A DNA stretch of 64,000 bases from Virgibacillus chiguensis (GTDB taxonomy: Bacteria > Bacillota > Bacilli > Bacillales > Amphibacillaceae), in assembly GCF_900129865.1 (NCBI RefSeq), contig NZ_FQXD01000002.1, positions 186,001 to 250,000 of the forward strand. The letters run 5' to 3'. Positions 19,087-27,466 of the stretch are shown one piece after another. The notes beneath the pieces were generated by a model that saw only the letters and a list, made by a program, of their open reading frames with translations, had not been told where the DNA came from and searched no databases. A program made the position numbers and the translations under genes. The number at the start of each line of letters is the position of its first letter. Position 1 is the stretch's first letter.

Positions 19087-20706
19087 TTAAAGGTAAATAA
19101 GATAGTGGGAATTGTTGAATGAATATGTATGCTGTAACAATCGATTCGCGAATGAGATACCATACATATTTAACCACGGAAGAGGATTCCAAATACGTTC
19201 TTGTAATCCATTTTCTGGGTGGAGCGTACTTTCCAGTAAATCAAATGTGGCTAAATCATTTTGATACTGTAATTGCAGTTCTTTTATTAAACGTTTTTCT
19301 AAGTATTGGATATGATTTTGAATATAGTCCAAGTTTTTATCTGCTAATGCCCCTAAATCACTCCTCATAGAAGCAGCTAGATGACGCACGGGGGCATGAA
19401 CTTTAGTTATTTGTTCTTGTACTTCCTGAGTAATTTTTTTTATGGAAGGGTACGATGTTGTTGCTAGCCACTTCTCTTTTGCTTCACTCACACCTTCATT
19501 AATCACTTGTTCTGCACTTAGTTGACAATGGGATAATAATTTATCAGTCGTACGATCAATAATGGATAAAGATAACCTAGGTACCACTGGCGGCATTTTC
19601 ATTTGCAAGTGATGAAACGCTGCCTTCAATGTAGACCAATAACTGATTTCACCAGGTCCTGCTATAAATGCAAGGTTGGGAAATAATTTTTCTTGCATTA
19701 AGGGGCGAGTAACTACATTATTATTTAATTTTTCTGGCGTATCTTTAGCAATTTGCTTTAGTTGTTCCGTTGTAAAATATATACTGTTCTGTTTGTTCGT
19801 CCATCCTTTTTCCTTCGATCGTTGCAGCAATATGCGCTCACCATTCTCATAATAGAACAAATGGCCATCTACAGGTGTCGCAGGTAGATTTACGGTGTAG
19901 CCTAAAGAGTGTAATTGATCTAAGGAATCGCACACCGCTTTACTTATCTCTGGTTGATTTTCCACCATTTCCACAAAGTAATCACTTTCTAACTGGCGTA
20001 CAGACTTATTTCCAGAATCGATTAGTACTACCCCTTCTTTAGGAAATAGGCAGAAAATAAGTTTAGCAAAGAAATCAACAAATGTATTAGAAGATGATAA
20101 ACAGCTATTTATTTCATGGTACAACGTTTTTGTATGATTCGTCTCGCCTAATTGTTCAAATAATTTATCTAGCCACTGCTTCAGTTTCGCGTGATCCATT
20201 TCCATATCCGTCAAAGATGTTTTGGTGTGCACTTGTTGCTTTAATATGTGTTTTTGCATTTGATGTTCTTTACACATATAAACATGATTCACTTCTGCAA
20301 AATCATGATCTTCCCCTGCTATCCAAAAAACAGGTATGACTGGTACACCTAACGCCACTTCCTGTTCCCTTGCTAGCTGAATAATTGAAATCAGTTTATT
20401 AATCGTATATAGCGGCCCTGTTAGGAGACCTGCTTGCTGCCCACCGATAACGGTCACAGCTTGTGACTGGCGTAATCTTTGAATGTTTTTTTGCGTGCTT
20501 TCAGGGGCTTGCCATTGTTTGTTTATGGACTGTAAAACATCACATAACTCCTGACGCTTAAAAACGTTTTTTTGCAGATCATGATACCTATGCTTCCATT
20601 CACCGAATGCAGCGTAATCAAAAAACGAATGAATACTCGCCTCATTATTACGATAATCTTTCATTAAATTACTTTGTTGCTTTAAATTTATAGGTTCGAT
20701 CCGCAT
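19087..20706 (-). CDS. bshC: Bacillithiol biosynthesis cysteine-adding enzyme BshC
   Basis: Putative cysteine ligase of the last step of bacillithiol synthesis, the thiol that replaces glutathione in Bacillaceae. It is 539 aa with a Rossmann-like core (VIGGQQAGLLTGPLYTINK and VFWIAGEDHDFAEV are strong family motifs) and a long helical C-terminal region. The start ATG at 20706 has AAAGGAG upstream; a longer in-frame start at 20751 does not match the family. Its place next to mraZ (yllA-yllB) is the same as in B. subtilis; panE/ylbQ, normally next door, is missing. Confidence 0.95.
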   Translation of the reverse strand: MRIEPINLKQQSNLMKDYRNNEASIHSFFDYAAFGEWKHRYHDLQKNVFKRQELCDVLQSINKQWQAPESTQKNIQRLRQSQAVTVIGGQQAGLLTGPLYTINKLISIIQLAREQEVALGVPVIPVFWIAGEDHDFAEVNHVYMCKEHQMQKHILKQQVHTKTSLTDMEMDHAKLKQWLDKLFEQLGETNHTKTLYHEINSCLSSSNTFVDFFAKLIFCLFPKEGVVLIDSGNKSVRQLESDYFVEMVENQPEISKAVCDSLDQLHSLGYTVNLPATPVDGHLFYYENGERILLQRSKEKGWTNKQNSIYFTTEQLKQIAKDTPEKLNNNVVTRPLMQEKLFPNLAFIAGPGEISYWSTLKAAFHHLQMKMPPVVPRLSLSIIDRTTDKLLSHCQLSAEQVINEGVSEAKEKWLATTSYPSIKKITQEVQEQITKVHAPVRHLAASMRSDLGALADKNLDYIQNHIQYLEKRLIKELQLQYQNDLATFDLLESTLHPENGLQERIWNPLPWLNMYGISFANRLLQHTYSFNNSHYLIYL

Positions 20707-20807
20707 CGATTCAAGCTCCTTTATATGTAATCTCCTCCATGTATTGTACATAATAATTTTAAAAATTTCATGCGATCTGTTCGAGCTTGCTTCAGAAGTC
20801 TATTTGA

Positions 20808-20912
20808 AGAAGCCATAGAAAATATAGGACTTCTATGGTTAACAGTATAAGCAAGACGATGACGTTTCAATGCCATAAAACTTGGCGATAGTCAAGTTTT
20901 TCTAATAGTATC
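20808..20912 (-). repeat. Family B hairpin repeat, reversed diverged copy
   Basis: On the minus strand: ATTAGAAAAACTTGACTATC, CGCCAAGTTTTATGGC, CTTATACTGT and TCCTATATT, in family B order. It fills the gap between the DUF3397 gene and bshC. Confidence 0.55.
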
Positions 20913-20933
20913 AACTTAAAAAATCATTATTTC

Positions 20934-21320
20934 CTACACAGAAAAAAAGATACGTTGTATGATCCCTGTAACAATTAACAGTCCATATAACGTAATAAAC
21001 AGTAAAAACATCAGCCGCCACACTAATCTAATAGCCTTACCTAAAAGGACTTCCGTTCCCTTCCTCCACTGAAAAATAAGCACACCCACCAAAAGGAGTA
21101 GCAAAAGAATAACAATAGCACCCGTCAACGATATGCCTATAACCATGTCTATCATTAATGTTACAGCTACTAAGTATAAAGGAGTAGTTACATATACTGC
21201 CAGGTGAAAAGATTTGATTTTTTGCTCTGTTAACTTATAACTACAAACATACACAATCCATGTCGCTAAAAAAGGTAGAGAAATAAAAAAAGCAATAATA
21301 TATATAATTCCAATCATCAT
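20934..21320 (-). CDS. DUF3397-like integral membrane protein
   Basis: A 128-aa protein with four predicted membrane segments (roughly 5-27, 40-60, 62-82, 100-124) and short charged loops, one being the basic QWRKGTE. It fits the DUF3397 family by size, topology and position beside bshC; the function of the family is unknown. GGAGGAAAAG precedes two adjacent ATGs, so the first or the second may be used. The family assignment is from memory of the neighbourhood rather than from a distinctive motif. Confidence 0.7.
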   Translation of the reverse strand: MMIGIIYIIAFFISLPFLATWIVYVCSYKLTEQKIKSFHLAVYVTTPLYLVAVTLMIDMVIGISLTGAIVILLLLLLVGVLIFQWRKGTEVLLGKAIRLVWRLMFLLFITLYGLLIVTGIIQRIFFSV

Positions 21321-21498
21321 AATATCTTTTCCTCCAATATACCGCTGCTGTTATTATACTAATAGAAATACTTTAATTCACCTTTTTTCTATAAATAAGA
21401 ACAGAAATGTGTTCAACAAATATGAATGCGCTTCACTTTATTTTCATCTTTGCTTTTTTTATATTATAATAAATTCATAGAAAAGCAAAAATAATTCT

Positions 21499-21589
21499 TC
21501 GAAAAACCGGGTTTAAGCCAAGGCATCATGGTGGAACTTGTAGGTTTTTCTTATACTATAGTGCAAGTTTTAAACTTTTATATAGTGTG
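21499..21589 (+). repeat. Family B hairpin repeat upstream of ylbP
   Basis: GAAAAACCGGG ... GTTTTTCTTATACTATAGTG ... TTTATATAGTG. It fills most of the 300-bp gap before ylbP; a second copy follows the gene. Confidence 0.75.
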
Positions 21590-21625
21590 AAAAGAGAATT
21601 ATTTTATTTGCAAGGGGGTAGAAAG

Positions 21626-22120
21626 ATGGACAAAGTGAAAGTTGAAAAGCTTTTGATTAATTATAAAACATTGGAGAAGTTTAAACATTTTAAAGAGTAC
21701 GGTAATCAAGAATTATCTATGTTAGAAGATCTGGAGAATAATTTGGTGGAAAACCAAAGTGATTCACCTTTTTACGGAATTTATATTGGCGACAGTTTAA
21801 TTGCTCGTATGAGCCTCTATAAAGTCAATCGAAAGTATGACTTTTATTTTGACCCACCTCAAGATTATCTAACTTTGTGGAAATTAGAAGTTCTTCCAGA
21901 ATACCAAGGAAAAGGATATGGCAAAGCGTTAGTAGATTTTGCGAAAAGTTATCAATTACCAATAAAGACAAACCCTAGAATTAACTCTTATGCTTTTTGG
22001 GAAAAAATGGGCTTTCAAAAGGCACAGTACAAAATGGAACGAGATTTGGGAGAAAACCCACTGATTTGGATGCCAGTAGGTGTGAAAGAAAACCACACAA
22101 AGGAGCAAGATGAAGCTTAG
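21626..22120 (+). CDS. ylbP: GNAT-family N-acetyltransferase YlbP
   Basis: A 164-aa protein of the Gcn5-related acetyltransferase fold. The acetyl-CoA pyrophosphate loop is seen in LEVLPEYQGKGYGKALVDFA (about residues 90-109), followed by NSYAFWEKMGF, the usual strand 5-helix 4 region. Substrate unknown. The ATG at 21626 follows AAGGGGGTAG; the longer GTG start at 21587 lies inside the upstream repeat. Family B repeats flank both ends and the stop codon TAG falls in the first bases of the downstream copy. It lies opposite to its neighbours in orientation. Confidence 0.88.
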   Translation: MDKVKVEKLLINYKTLEKFKHFKEYGNQELSMLEDLENNLVENQSDSPFYGIYIGDSLIARMSLYKVNRKYDFYFDPPQDYLTLWKLEVLPEYQGKGYGKALVDFAKSYQLPIKTNPRINSYAFWEKMGFQKAQYKMERDLGENPLIWMPVGVKENHTKEQDEA

Positions 22121-22210
22121 AAAAACGCGGCTTACCGCCACATCTTTATGGCGGAAGCTGTAGTTTTTCTTATACTATAGACCCTAAAACCTTTATACTT
22201 TCCTATAGTG
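22117..22210 (+). repeat. Family B hairpin repeat, best-preserved copy
   Basis: TTAGAAAAAC, then CTTACCGCCA / TGGCGGAAGC with an 8-base loop, then GTTTTTCTTATACTATAG, CCCTAAAA and TTTATACTTTCCTATAGTG. Outer arms GAAAAAC and GTTTTTC also pair, making a hairpin of about 55 nt. It may end ylbP and rsfA transcripts. Confidence 0.85.
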
Positions 22211-22311
22211 CTAGTAAAGAACTTGAGACATGAATTATCTTGCATTCATGTCTTTCGTTCCTTTTTCCAGTTGTACATAATGGAATATAGATAATGCCAA
22301 ATAGAGGCCAT

Positions 22312-22794
22312 TCACTCTTGGTTAGGCTTTTCAGTAACAACAGATTTCAATAAGGTAGCCATCTCTTGCCATGCCTTGTCATAGCGAAGCAAAATATATT
22401 TTAATTCCTCGTTTTCTTTCTGTAGTTTTTTCAGATGTAATTCATGTTCATTCAGATGCTCCGATGCAATTTGTTCATTCCCAGCTTTAATTCTTTCTAA
22501 TAGCGAAATGACAGTTTGAAGCGGATCTTGGCTCCCTGATTCTGGAACAGGCCAGCTATAATTAATATTTTCACTCTTACGCTCCTCTTTTGCTCGTTGA
22601 ACCTCATTTTGATATTGTTTTCGAATCGTTGCATTCCATCTAAATCCACAGGCTGCAGGAGTTCTAGACAGTCTATGAGCTACTTCTCTAAATGCTTCCA
22701 ACTGGGTCTTTCCTTCTTTTATATAACGTAGAACGGTTTCTGCTAATAGGACATCCTCATCTTTCGTCCATGCGTCTTGTCTTGTAACATTCAT
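22312..22794 (-). CDS. rsfA: Prespore-specific regulator RsfA
   Basis: DNA-binding regulator known to modulate sigma-F genes in the forespore. The 160-aa product starts [20 protein letters not shown], a Myb/SANT-like motif with the expected Trp residues, continues with [15 protein letters not shown], and ends in a Leu/Glu/Lys coiled coil (about 105-145). The start ATG at 22794 has AAGGAGGGG just upstream. The frame is open 60 codons further with hydrophobic residues; that part is not family-like and is treated as noncoding. Convergent to ylbP. Corresponds to B. subtilis ylbO. Confidence 0.92.
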   Translation of the reverse strand: MNVTRQDAWTKDEDVLLAETVLRYIKEGKTQLEAFREVAHRLSRTPAACGFRWNATIRKQYQNEVQRAKEERKSENINYSWPVPESGSQDPLQTVISLLERIKAGNEQIASEHLNEHELHLKKLQKENEELKYILLRYDKAWQEMATLLKSVVTEKPNQE

Positions 22795-22980
22795 AACACC
22801 CCTCCTTATACATTTGCTATCAATGTATGCAAAAACTAGGAGTGGTAGAATAAAAGGTTTGAGTTTTTCTTTAAAAATTATCCGTAATTTTCTCCAAAAG
22901 ATCATTTCTGCGCAAGTGAAGCTACAAATTACAAAAGTTATAATCCATTCCATCAGATAATAAACTAGGCACATGAAAAT

Positions 22981-23076
22981 ATTAGAGAACTTTGATTCTC
23001 CCCAAGTCTAATGGTGAAAGATTTTATTTTTCTTACACTATAACCGACCAAAAAATTTTTATACGTTCCTATAGTG
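22981..23076 (+). repeat. Family B hairpin repeat, diverged copy
   Basis: ATTAGAGAAC at the left, TTTTTCTTACACTATAACCG in the middle, TTTTTATACGTTCCTATAGTG at the right. It lies between rsfA and rpmF. Confidence 0.65.
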
Positions 23077-23123
23077 GAACAAATAACATGTAACAGATAC
23101 GTTTATTATATTCCAGCTAGAAT

Positions 23124-23151
23124 AAAAGGCAAGCCACGTTTGTGACCTGCC
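23124..23151 (-). terminator. Terminator after rpmF
   Basis: On the minus strand GGCAGGTCAC, loop AAAC, GTGGCTTGCC (two G-T pairs), then TTTTATTC. Confidence 0.8.
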
Positions 23152-23239
23152 CTAATCTTGCAATGCATATGAAATGAAAAAGATCCAAGAATTATAAAGT
23201 TTCTCAGATCTTTGACTCAACATGCTAGAATTACATTTA

Positions 23240-23413
23240 TTATTGGCTGACTACTTCTTTACCATCGTAGTGACCACATGCTTTACAAACGTAGTGCGGT
23301 TTCGTCAACTCCCCACAATTTGAACATTCTACCATGCCAGGCACATGTAATTTTTTATGTGTACGACGTTGGTTTTTCACCTTTTTTGAAGTTCTTCTTT
23401 TAGGTACTGCCAT
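23240..23413 (-). CDS. rpmF: 50S ribosomal protein L32 (bL32)
   Basis: A 57-aa ribosomal protein read directly from the minus strand: it starts [20 protein letters not shown] and has a zinc ribbon with Cys at 30, 33, 43 and 46, that is the zinc-containing (C+) form. The ATG follows a GGAGGTG site. It sits 35 bp after the yceD-like gene, the conserved yceD-rpmF pair seen across bacteria, and ends in a clear terminator. Confidence 0.97.
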   Translation of the reverse strand: MAVPKRRTSKKVKNQRRTHKKLHVPGMVECSNCGELTKPHYVCKACGHYDGKEVVSQ

Positions 23414-23448
23414 GACTTACACCTCCTTCATAGAAAGATAAGATAAAC

Positions 23449-23979
23449 TTAATCGTTCTTCTCATCCTTATTAAACAATGATTCCAATTTCCTAAAACGC
23501 TCATCTATTGATTTTGCGTTATTTTGTTCAGAAGTAAATTGCCAGCCTTTACCTTCTGTTAAATAATCAGGTCGACTGTTTTCTTCCTCTGAAAATACGC
23601 GATACGGAACCTCTAGCAAGATATTTTCCTTAATTAACGGGGTTAAATCAAGCACCTCGCCATCAATTGGGTGAATTTCAGCTTCGATTTCAGCTTCCGA
23701 TCTATATAACGACGTTGTAAATACTTCATCTGTTTGGATAGCAAACGGATAATGAACATCTTCTAACGTTCGGGCACACGGAAGCACCATTTCACCATGA
23801 ATACGTAAGGAAAAAATAATATTATCTCCTTGAAAAAAACACGTTCCTTGAACTTCTACTTCGCCAATATGACGAATATCGTTGTTCATCTCTTCCAATT
23901 CGGAAACATCTTCCGTTTCTGAAAAAGTAAAAGGTTCCTTATAAGCATTCTTCTTTAATTGAGCTAACGCAAATTTCAT
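23449..23979 (-). CDS. ylbN: YceD/DUF177 family protein (YlbN), 23S rRNA accumulation protein
   Basis: A 176-aa acidic protein of the DUF177 family; the E. coli member YceD is needed for 23S rRNA accumulation. The motif GEMVLPCARTLEDV, with its conserved Cys, is the family core, and the Asp/Glu-rich DLTPLIKENILLEVP region follows. The ATG at 23979 has GAGGTG six bases upstream; the GTG inside that site gives a three-codon longer frame. Transcribed together with rpmF. No zinc motif beyond the single Cys. Confidence 0.9.
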   Translation of the reverse strand: MKFALAQLKKNAYKEPFTFSETEDVSELEEMNNDIRHIGEVEVQGTCFFQGDNIIFSLRIHGEMVLPCARTLEDVHYPFAIQTDEVFTTSLYRSEAEIEAEIHPIDGEVLDLTPLIKENILLEVPYRVFSEEENSRPDYLTEGKGWQFTSEQNNAKSIDERFRKLESLFNKDEKND

Positions 23980-24686
23980 AGTTCTCACCTCAAGGCAACA
24001 AGAGTAATTTTAAAAGAAAAACATGATTTTGTCAACATATTCTCTTTACACATTTGCTATCTTACCCAATTCTATTCCACTATAACATATAGATAAACGA
24101 GACACACACTTATCATTGAAACTGTATGTATCAAGTTTTTCTCTAATTAGTTTTAAACCAATTGTTTTGCGTTATAGTAAAGTATACGTTTTTTTGGGTT
24201 TATAGTATAAGAAAAACCATGCATGCAAAATGCAGCTAGCTTAACCATACCAAGTGTGCTATATTTGCTCTAAATAACCCATACCCTAACAGCTACTGCG
24301 CGATTGCTGGTCTGCTTTTTCTATCACGTTCTACAAACCTAGAACCTGATATTCCTTTGTTTCTGTTTCATTCATATAACCTTATGAGAAGGCCCCTGTC
24401 AAAATATGCGTGCAAGCTAAGCATACGTTTTATAATGAAGCACCTTCTCTTTTTCCGCTAGAAATTAGTCTTCATATCCGACCAAGAAATATTTTCATAT
24501 CGTGAAATTCTTATGTTCAGTTAGCTTTTCTAATTCACTGATTTCATACATGCACATATCATCTTATTCTGATAAAATTAAAAGAAACTTAGATCCTTTA
24601 AGATTTTATCAACAAAACAAATGGTTGATAATGTATTTTGTACGTATTTAAACAGATAATTAAGAACTATTGTAGGAGTTGATAAA
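23980..24686. other. Intergenic gap between ylbN and tmcAL
   Basis: Divergent 700-bp gap. It holds a reversed family B copy (24170-24250) and a long hairpin with a T-run (24386-24454). No ORF with a ribosome binding site was found. Promoters for both flanking genes should lie here, but I could not pick them out with confidence. Confidence 0.6.
24170..24250 (-). repeat. Family B hairpin repeat, reversed copy
   Basis: The minus strand reads GGTTTTTCTTATACTATAAA, CCCAAAAAAACG, TATACTTTACTATAACG, i.e. the family B right half; the left stem is degraded into GCTAGCTGCATTTTGCATGC. Confidence 0.65.
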
Positions 24687-25889
24687 ATGAACGCATGCGG
24701 ATTAATTGTTGAGTACAATCCTTTCCATAATGGACATGTTTATCACGTACAACATGCAAAAAAACTAGCTAAAACAGATTGTATCATCGCTGTTATGAGT
24801 GGCTCGTTCTTACAACGTGGAGAGCCAGCAATGATAGATAAATTTCATCGAGCAAAAGCTGCTCTAAAAGAAGGCGTTGATATTGTAATTGAACTTCCTT
24901 ACACTTTCGCCGTTCAAAGCAGTGAGTTGTTCGCGAAAGGAGCAGTTCTTGCACTACATGCGCTACAAGTTTCCAGTATTTGTTTTGGCAGTGAATCAGG
25001 AGACATTAACCATTTCAAAGAAAGTTACCAAAAGCTAACGAAAAATATGGATACATACCAAGTTGCACTTAAACAGAATTTGAATAGAGGGTTAGCTTTT
25101 CCTGAAGCAAGCAAAAACGCGTATGAAATAATTGGGCTTTCCTCTATGAATTTAACTCAACCAAACAATATACTAGGCTTTAGCTATTTGAAAACAATTT
25201 ATGACTATCATTTACCTATTCAACCACTGACCATTCAACGAACGCAAAGTGGTTATCATGATAAAACCATTTATGGATCCATTGCAAGTGCTACGAGTAT
25301 TCGAGAAGCGATACAAAAAGAAGATTCGATTACTGCATCTATTCGCAATGCCATCCCGCAAACAATGTATGAACAGTTAATTACTTATAAACGAACAGCT
25401 TCTACTTGGCATACATGGGAAGCATATTTCCCTTTGCTTCACTATCGTGCTTCAACGATGAGCGCTCAGGAACTTTCTTTGATCCAAGGTGTAGACGAGG
25501 GGTTAGAGTATCGCATTAAAAAAACCGCGAAACATGCCCATACATTTCAAGATTGGATGGAAAAGCTAAAAACAAAAAGGTATACATGGACACGTTTACA
25601 ACGCATGTGTGTACATATCTTAACCAACACAAAAAAAAGTGACATAGAAGCGTTATATAATTTAACTGCCATACCGTATGTACGTATTCTCGGTTTTACG
25701 AAACAAGGACAAAAATACTTGCACGAGCGAAAAAAGACCTTGGTAACGCCTATTATCCATCAAATGAGCCGAAACATGCATCCAATGCTACAAATGGAAG
25801 AAAAAGCAAGCAACGCCTATTATAGTATTTTGCCCATAGCGATAAAACAAAACTTGCTCAAGCAAGAGCGCTCCCCTCTATGTAGCTAA
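24687..25889 (+). CDS. tmcAL: tRNA(Met) cytidine acetate ligase TmcAL (YlbM)
   Basis: Makes N4-acetylcytidine at the wobble position of elongator tRNA-Met using acetate and ATP. The nucleotidylyltransferase-like N-terminus carries HNGH at residues 14-17 and the strongly conserved VMSGSFLQRGEPA. Further family motifs are FGSESGD and ASATSIREAI. Length 400 aa is as expected. The ATG follows GTAGGAG. It is divergent from ylbN-rpmF as in B. subtilis. A shortened family B copy starts immediately after its stop codon. Confidence 0.95.
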   Translation: MNACGLIVEYNPFHNGHVYHVQHAKKLAKTDCIIAVMSGSFLQRGEPAMIDKFHRAKAALKEGVDIVIELPYTFAVQSSELFAKGAVLALHALQVSSICFGSESGDINHFKESYQKLTKNMDTYQVALKQNLNRGLAFPEASKNAYEIIGLSSMNLTQPNNILGFSYLKTIYDYHLPIQPLTIQRTQSGYHDKTIYGSIASATSIREAIQKEDSITASIRNAIPQTMYEQLITYKRTASTWHTWEAYFPLLHYRASTMSAQELSLIQGVDEGLEYRIKKTAKHAHTFQDWMEKLKTKRYTWTRLQRMCVHILTNTKKSDIEALYNLTAIPYVRILGFTKQGQKYLHERKKTLVTPIIHQMSRNMHPMLQMEEKASNAYYSILPIAIKQNLLKQERSPLCS

Positions 25890-25950
25890 GATTAGAAAAA
25901 CTTGGCTTATCACCAAATTTTTATAGCAGAACTTTTCGTGGGAATTTCTT
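25890..25950 (+). repeat. Family B hairpin repeat, left half only
   Basis: ATTAGAAAAACTTGGCTTAT, CACCAAATTTTTATAGCAG, starting directly after the tmcAL stop codon; the CTATAG-bearing right half is missing. Confidence 0.6.
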
Positions 25951-25958
25951 AAAGAAAA

Positions 25959-25998
25959 CAAAAGACCTACCCTTCAAACATACTCGGGGCAGGTCTTT
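25959..25998. terminator. Bidirectional terminator between tmcAL and ylbL
   Basis: AAAAGACCTACCC and GGGGCAGGTCTTTT pair around a loop of about 13 bases; A and T runs on both sides suit the convergent gene pair. Confidence 0.85.
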
Positions 25999-26001
25999 TC
26001 A

Positions 26002-27012
26002 CTATTTTAATCCTTCTAAATAAGTAATCGCGTCCGCAAACGTGTCTACTGGTACAATTTCCATATCCGTTTCAATTTCTTTTGCTTTTTCTAAAGCAAT
26101 TTGATAATTGGACCCTTCTTTTCCTTGTTCGTTAGGAGCAAAGAATACATCTACCCCTTCCCTATCTGCAGCAACTACTTTTTTGTCAATGCCACCAATG
26201 CGATACACATTGCCATCATAATCAATTTCTCCAGTACCTGCAATTTCATAACCGTGTGTAATGTCCTCTTCTGTCAATTGATCATAAATTTCCAATGCAA
26301 ACATTAAACCGGCACTAGGACCACCAATCTGGCCACTAGAGAACTTCACTTCTGGATCAACAGAAACAGCACGATCTGTTACTAATTGAATGCCAATGCC
26401 AGGTTTATTATCTAAATCTTTTACTGCTTCTAAAGTAATTGATTCCGTCATCGTTTTTTCTTCCCGGACAAATTTCACAGTTATACTGTCACCAACTTGC
26501 TTCGTTTCAATATAATCGAGCAAATCATCAGCTTGGTTCACCTTCTTATCGTCTATCCCTATAATGCGATCGCCCAACTCTAATTTACCTTCTGCCGGCA
26601 TGTTTTCTACAACCATTGCAACATATACCCCGTTAAAATCAATGGAAATATCCTTATCCGCTGATTGGTAGGCTACCACCGTGGAAGCCTCTTGAGAATT
26701 TTCCATCATTTGTAACTGTACGTGCATATATTCATCATCTGTGATCCCTTCAGGAAATACTTCATCAATCGGTAGCACATCATGATGAGGTAATATTTTC
26801 GCCAAAAGAAACTGCATAGGGGTGGCTTTAGCACCACTAACTGTTACTAAATGCATATCTCCTTCACTAGCAAAACCATCTTCAACTTTAACAATCGGGT
26901 TGAGGGCATCAGCTCCGCCAGGTTTGTAAATATAATACGGTAATTGAAATATTGCTAAAAAATATACTGCTACGACAACCAACAATATATGTATAATATA
27001 CTTTTTTTTCAT
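26002..27012 (-). CDS. ylbL: YlbL, membrane-anchored PDZ-S16 (Lon-like) protease
   Basis: Extracytoplasmic serine protease; in B. subtilis YlbL degrades the cell-division inhibitor YneA after DNA damage. N-terminal membrane anchor at about 5-25, a PDZ domain at about 125-195 (ENMPAEGKLELGDRIIGID), and a Lon-type S16 domain with Ser233 (GPSAGLMFAL) and Lys278 (RIGGIDKKVVAADREG) as the catalytic dyad. Length 336 aa. The start ATG follows GGAGGGAAG. ylbK, a patatin-like gene usually next to it, is missing. Confidence 0.94.
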   Translation of the reverse strand: MKKKYIIHILLVVVAVYFLAIFQLPYYIYKPGGADALNPIVKVEDGFASEGDMHLVTVSGAKATPMQFLLAKILPHHDVLPIDEVFPEGITDDEYMHVQLQMMENSQEASTVVAYQSADKDISIDFNGVYVAMVVENMPAEGKLELGDRIIGIDDKKVNQADDLLDYIETKQVGDSITVKFVREEKTMTESITLEAVKDLDNKPGIGIQLVTDRAVSVDPEVKFSSGQIGGPSAGLMFALEIYDQLTEEDITHGYEIAGTGEIDYDGNVYRIGGIDKKVVAADREGVDVFFAPNEQGKEGSNYQIALEKAKEIETDMEIVPVDTFADAITYLEGLK

Positions 27013-27466
27013 TGTCTTCCCTCCGCATACGAATTCTTACCCTAATATAGTGATATCTAACATCCACTCCAAATATGTATGCGTTATATCACAACATGCT
27101 GCAATTCTTTTCCATAGGCTTTCTCCTTAAATGCAAGATAATCGCTCAACGAAAAACTCAAATCTTTACCCCAACTTTTAAAAACAATTTTCAAAGGAAA
27201 TATTGCATTACTTATGAAAGTATTGGCATAAAACCATGATACTAAAGCGTATATTTAAGTATACTCGTATTTGATAAACTTTCTTACCGCTAATTCTTTA
27301 TGAAGGAAGCTACCGTTTTTCTTATATTACTACCCTTAAAACTTTCTGCTTTATATATAGTACAAAAAACCGAGTGAACATATTTACACAAGAAACGATA
27401 TTCCAATTTTACTACTAACCTTTAAATAAGTACAGAGTAAGGAAAAAATGGTGGGAGGCACTACTT
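27013..27466. other. Divergent gap ylbL/ylbJ
   Basis: A 454-bp gap holding a family B copy at 27276-27362. The rest is AT-rich with no ORF. Promoters for both genes are expected here but none is unambiguous. Confidence 0.55.
27276..27362 (+). repeat. Family B hairpin repeat, diverged copy
   Basis: TTCTTACCGCTAATTCTTTA, GTTTTTCTTATATTACTACC, TTTATATATAGTAC. The left stem no longer pairs well. Confidence 0.6.

Noticed and set aside
22795-22974. 60-codon hydrophobic N-terminal extension of RsfA
   Set aside because: It lacks a ribosome binding site, is not family-like, and a strong AAGGAGGGG site precedes the internal ATG at 22794.
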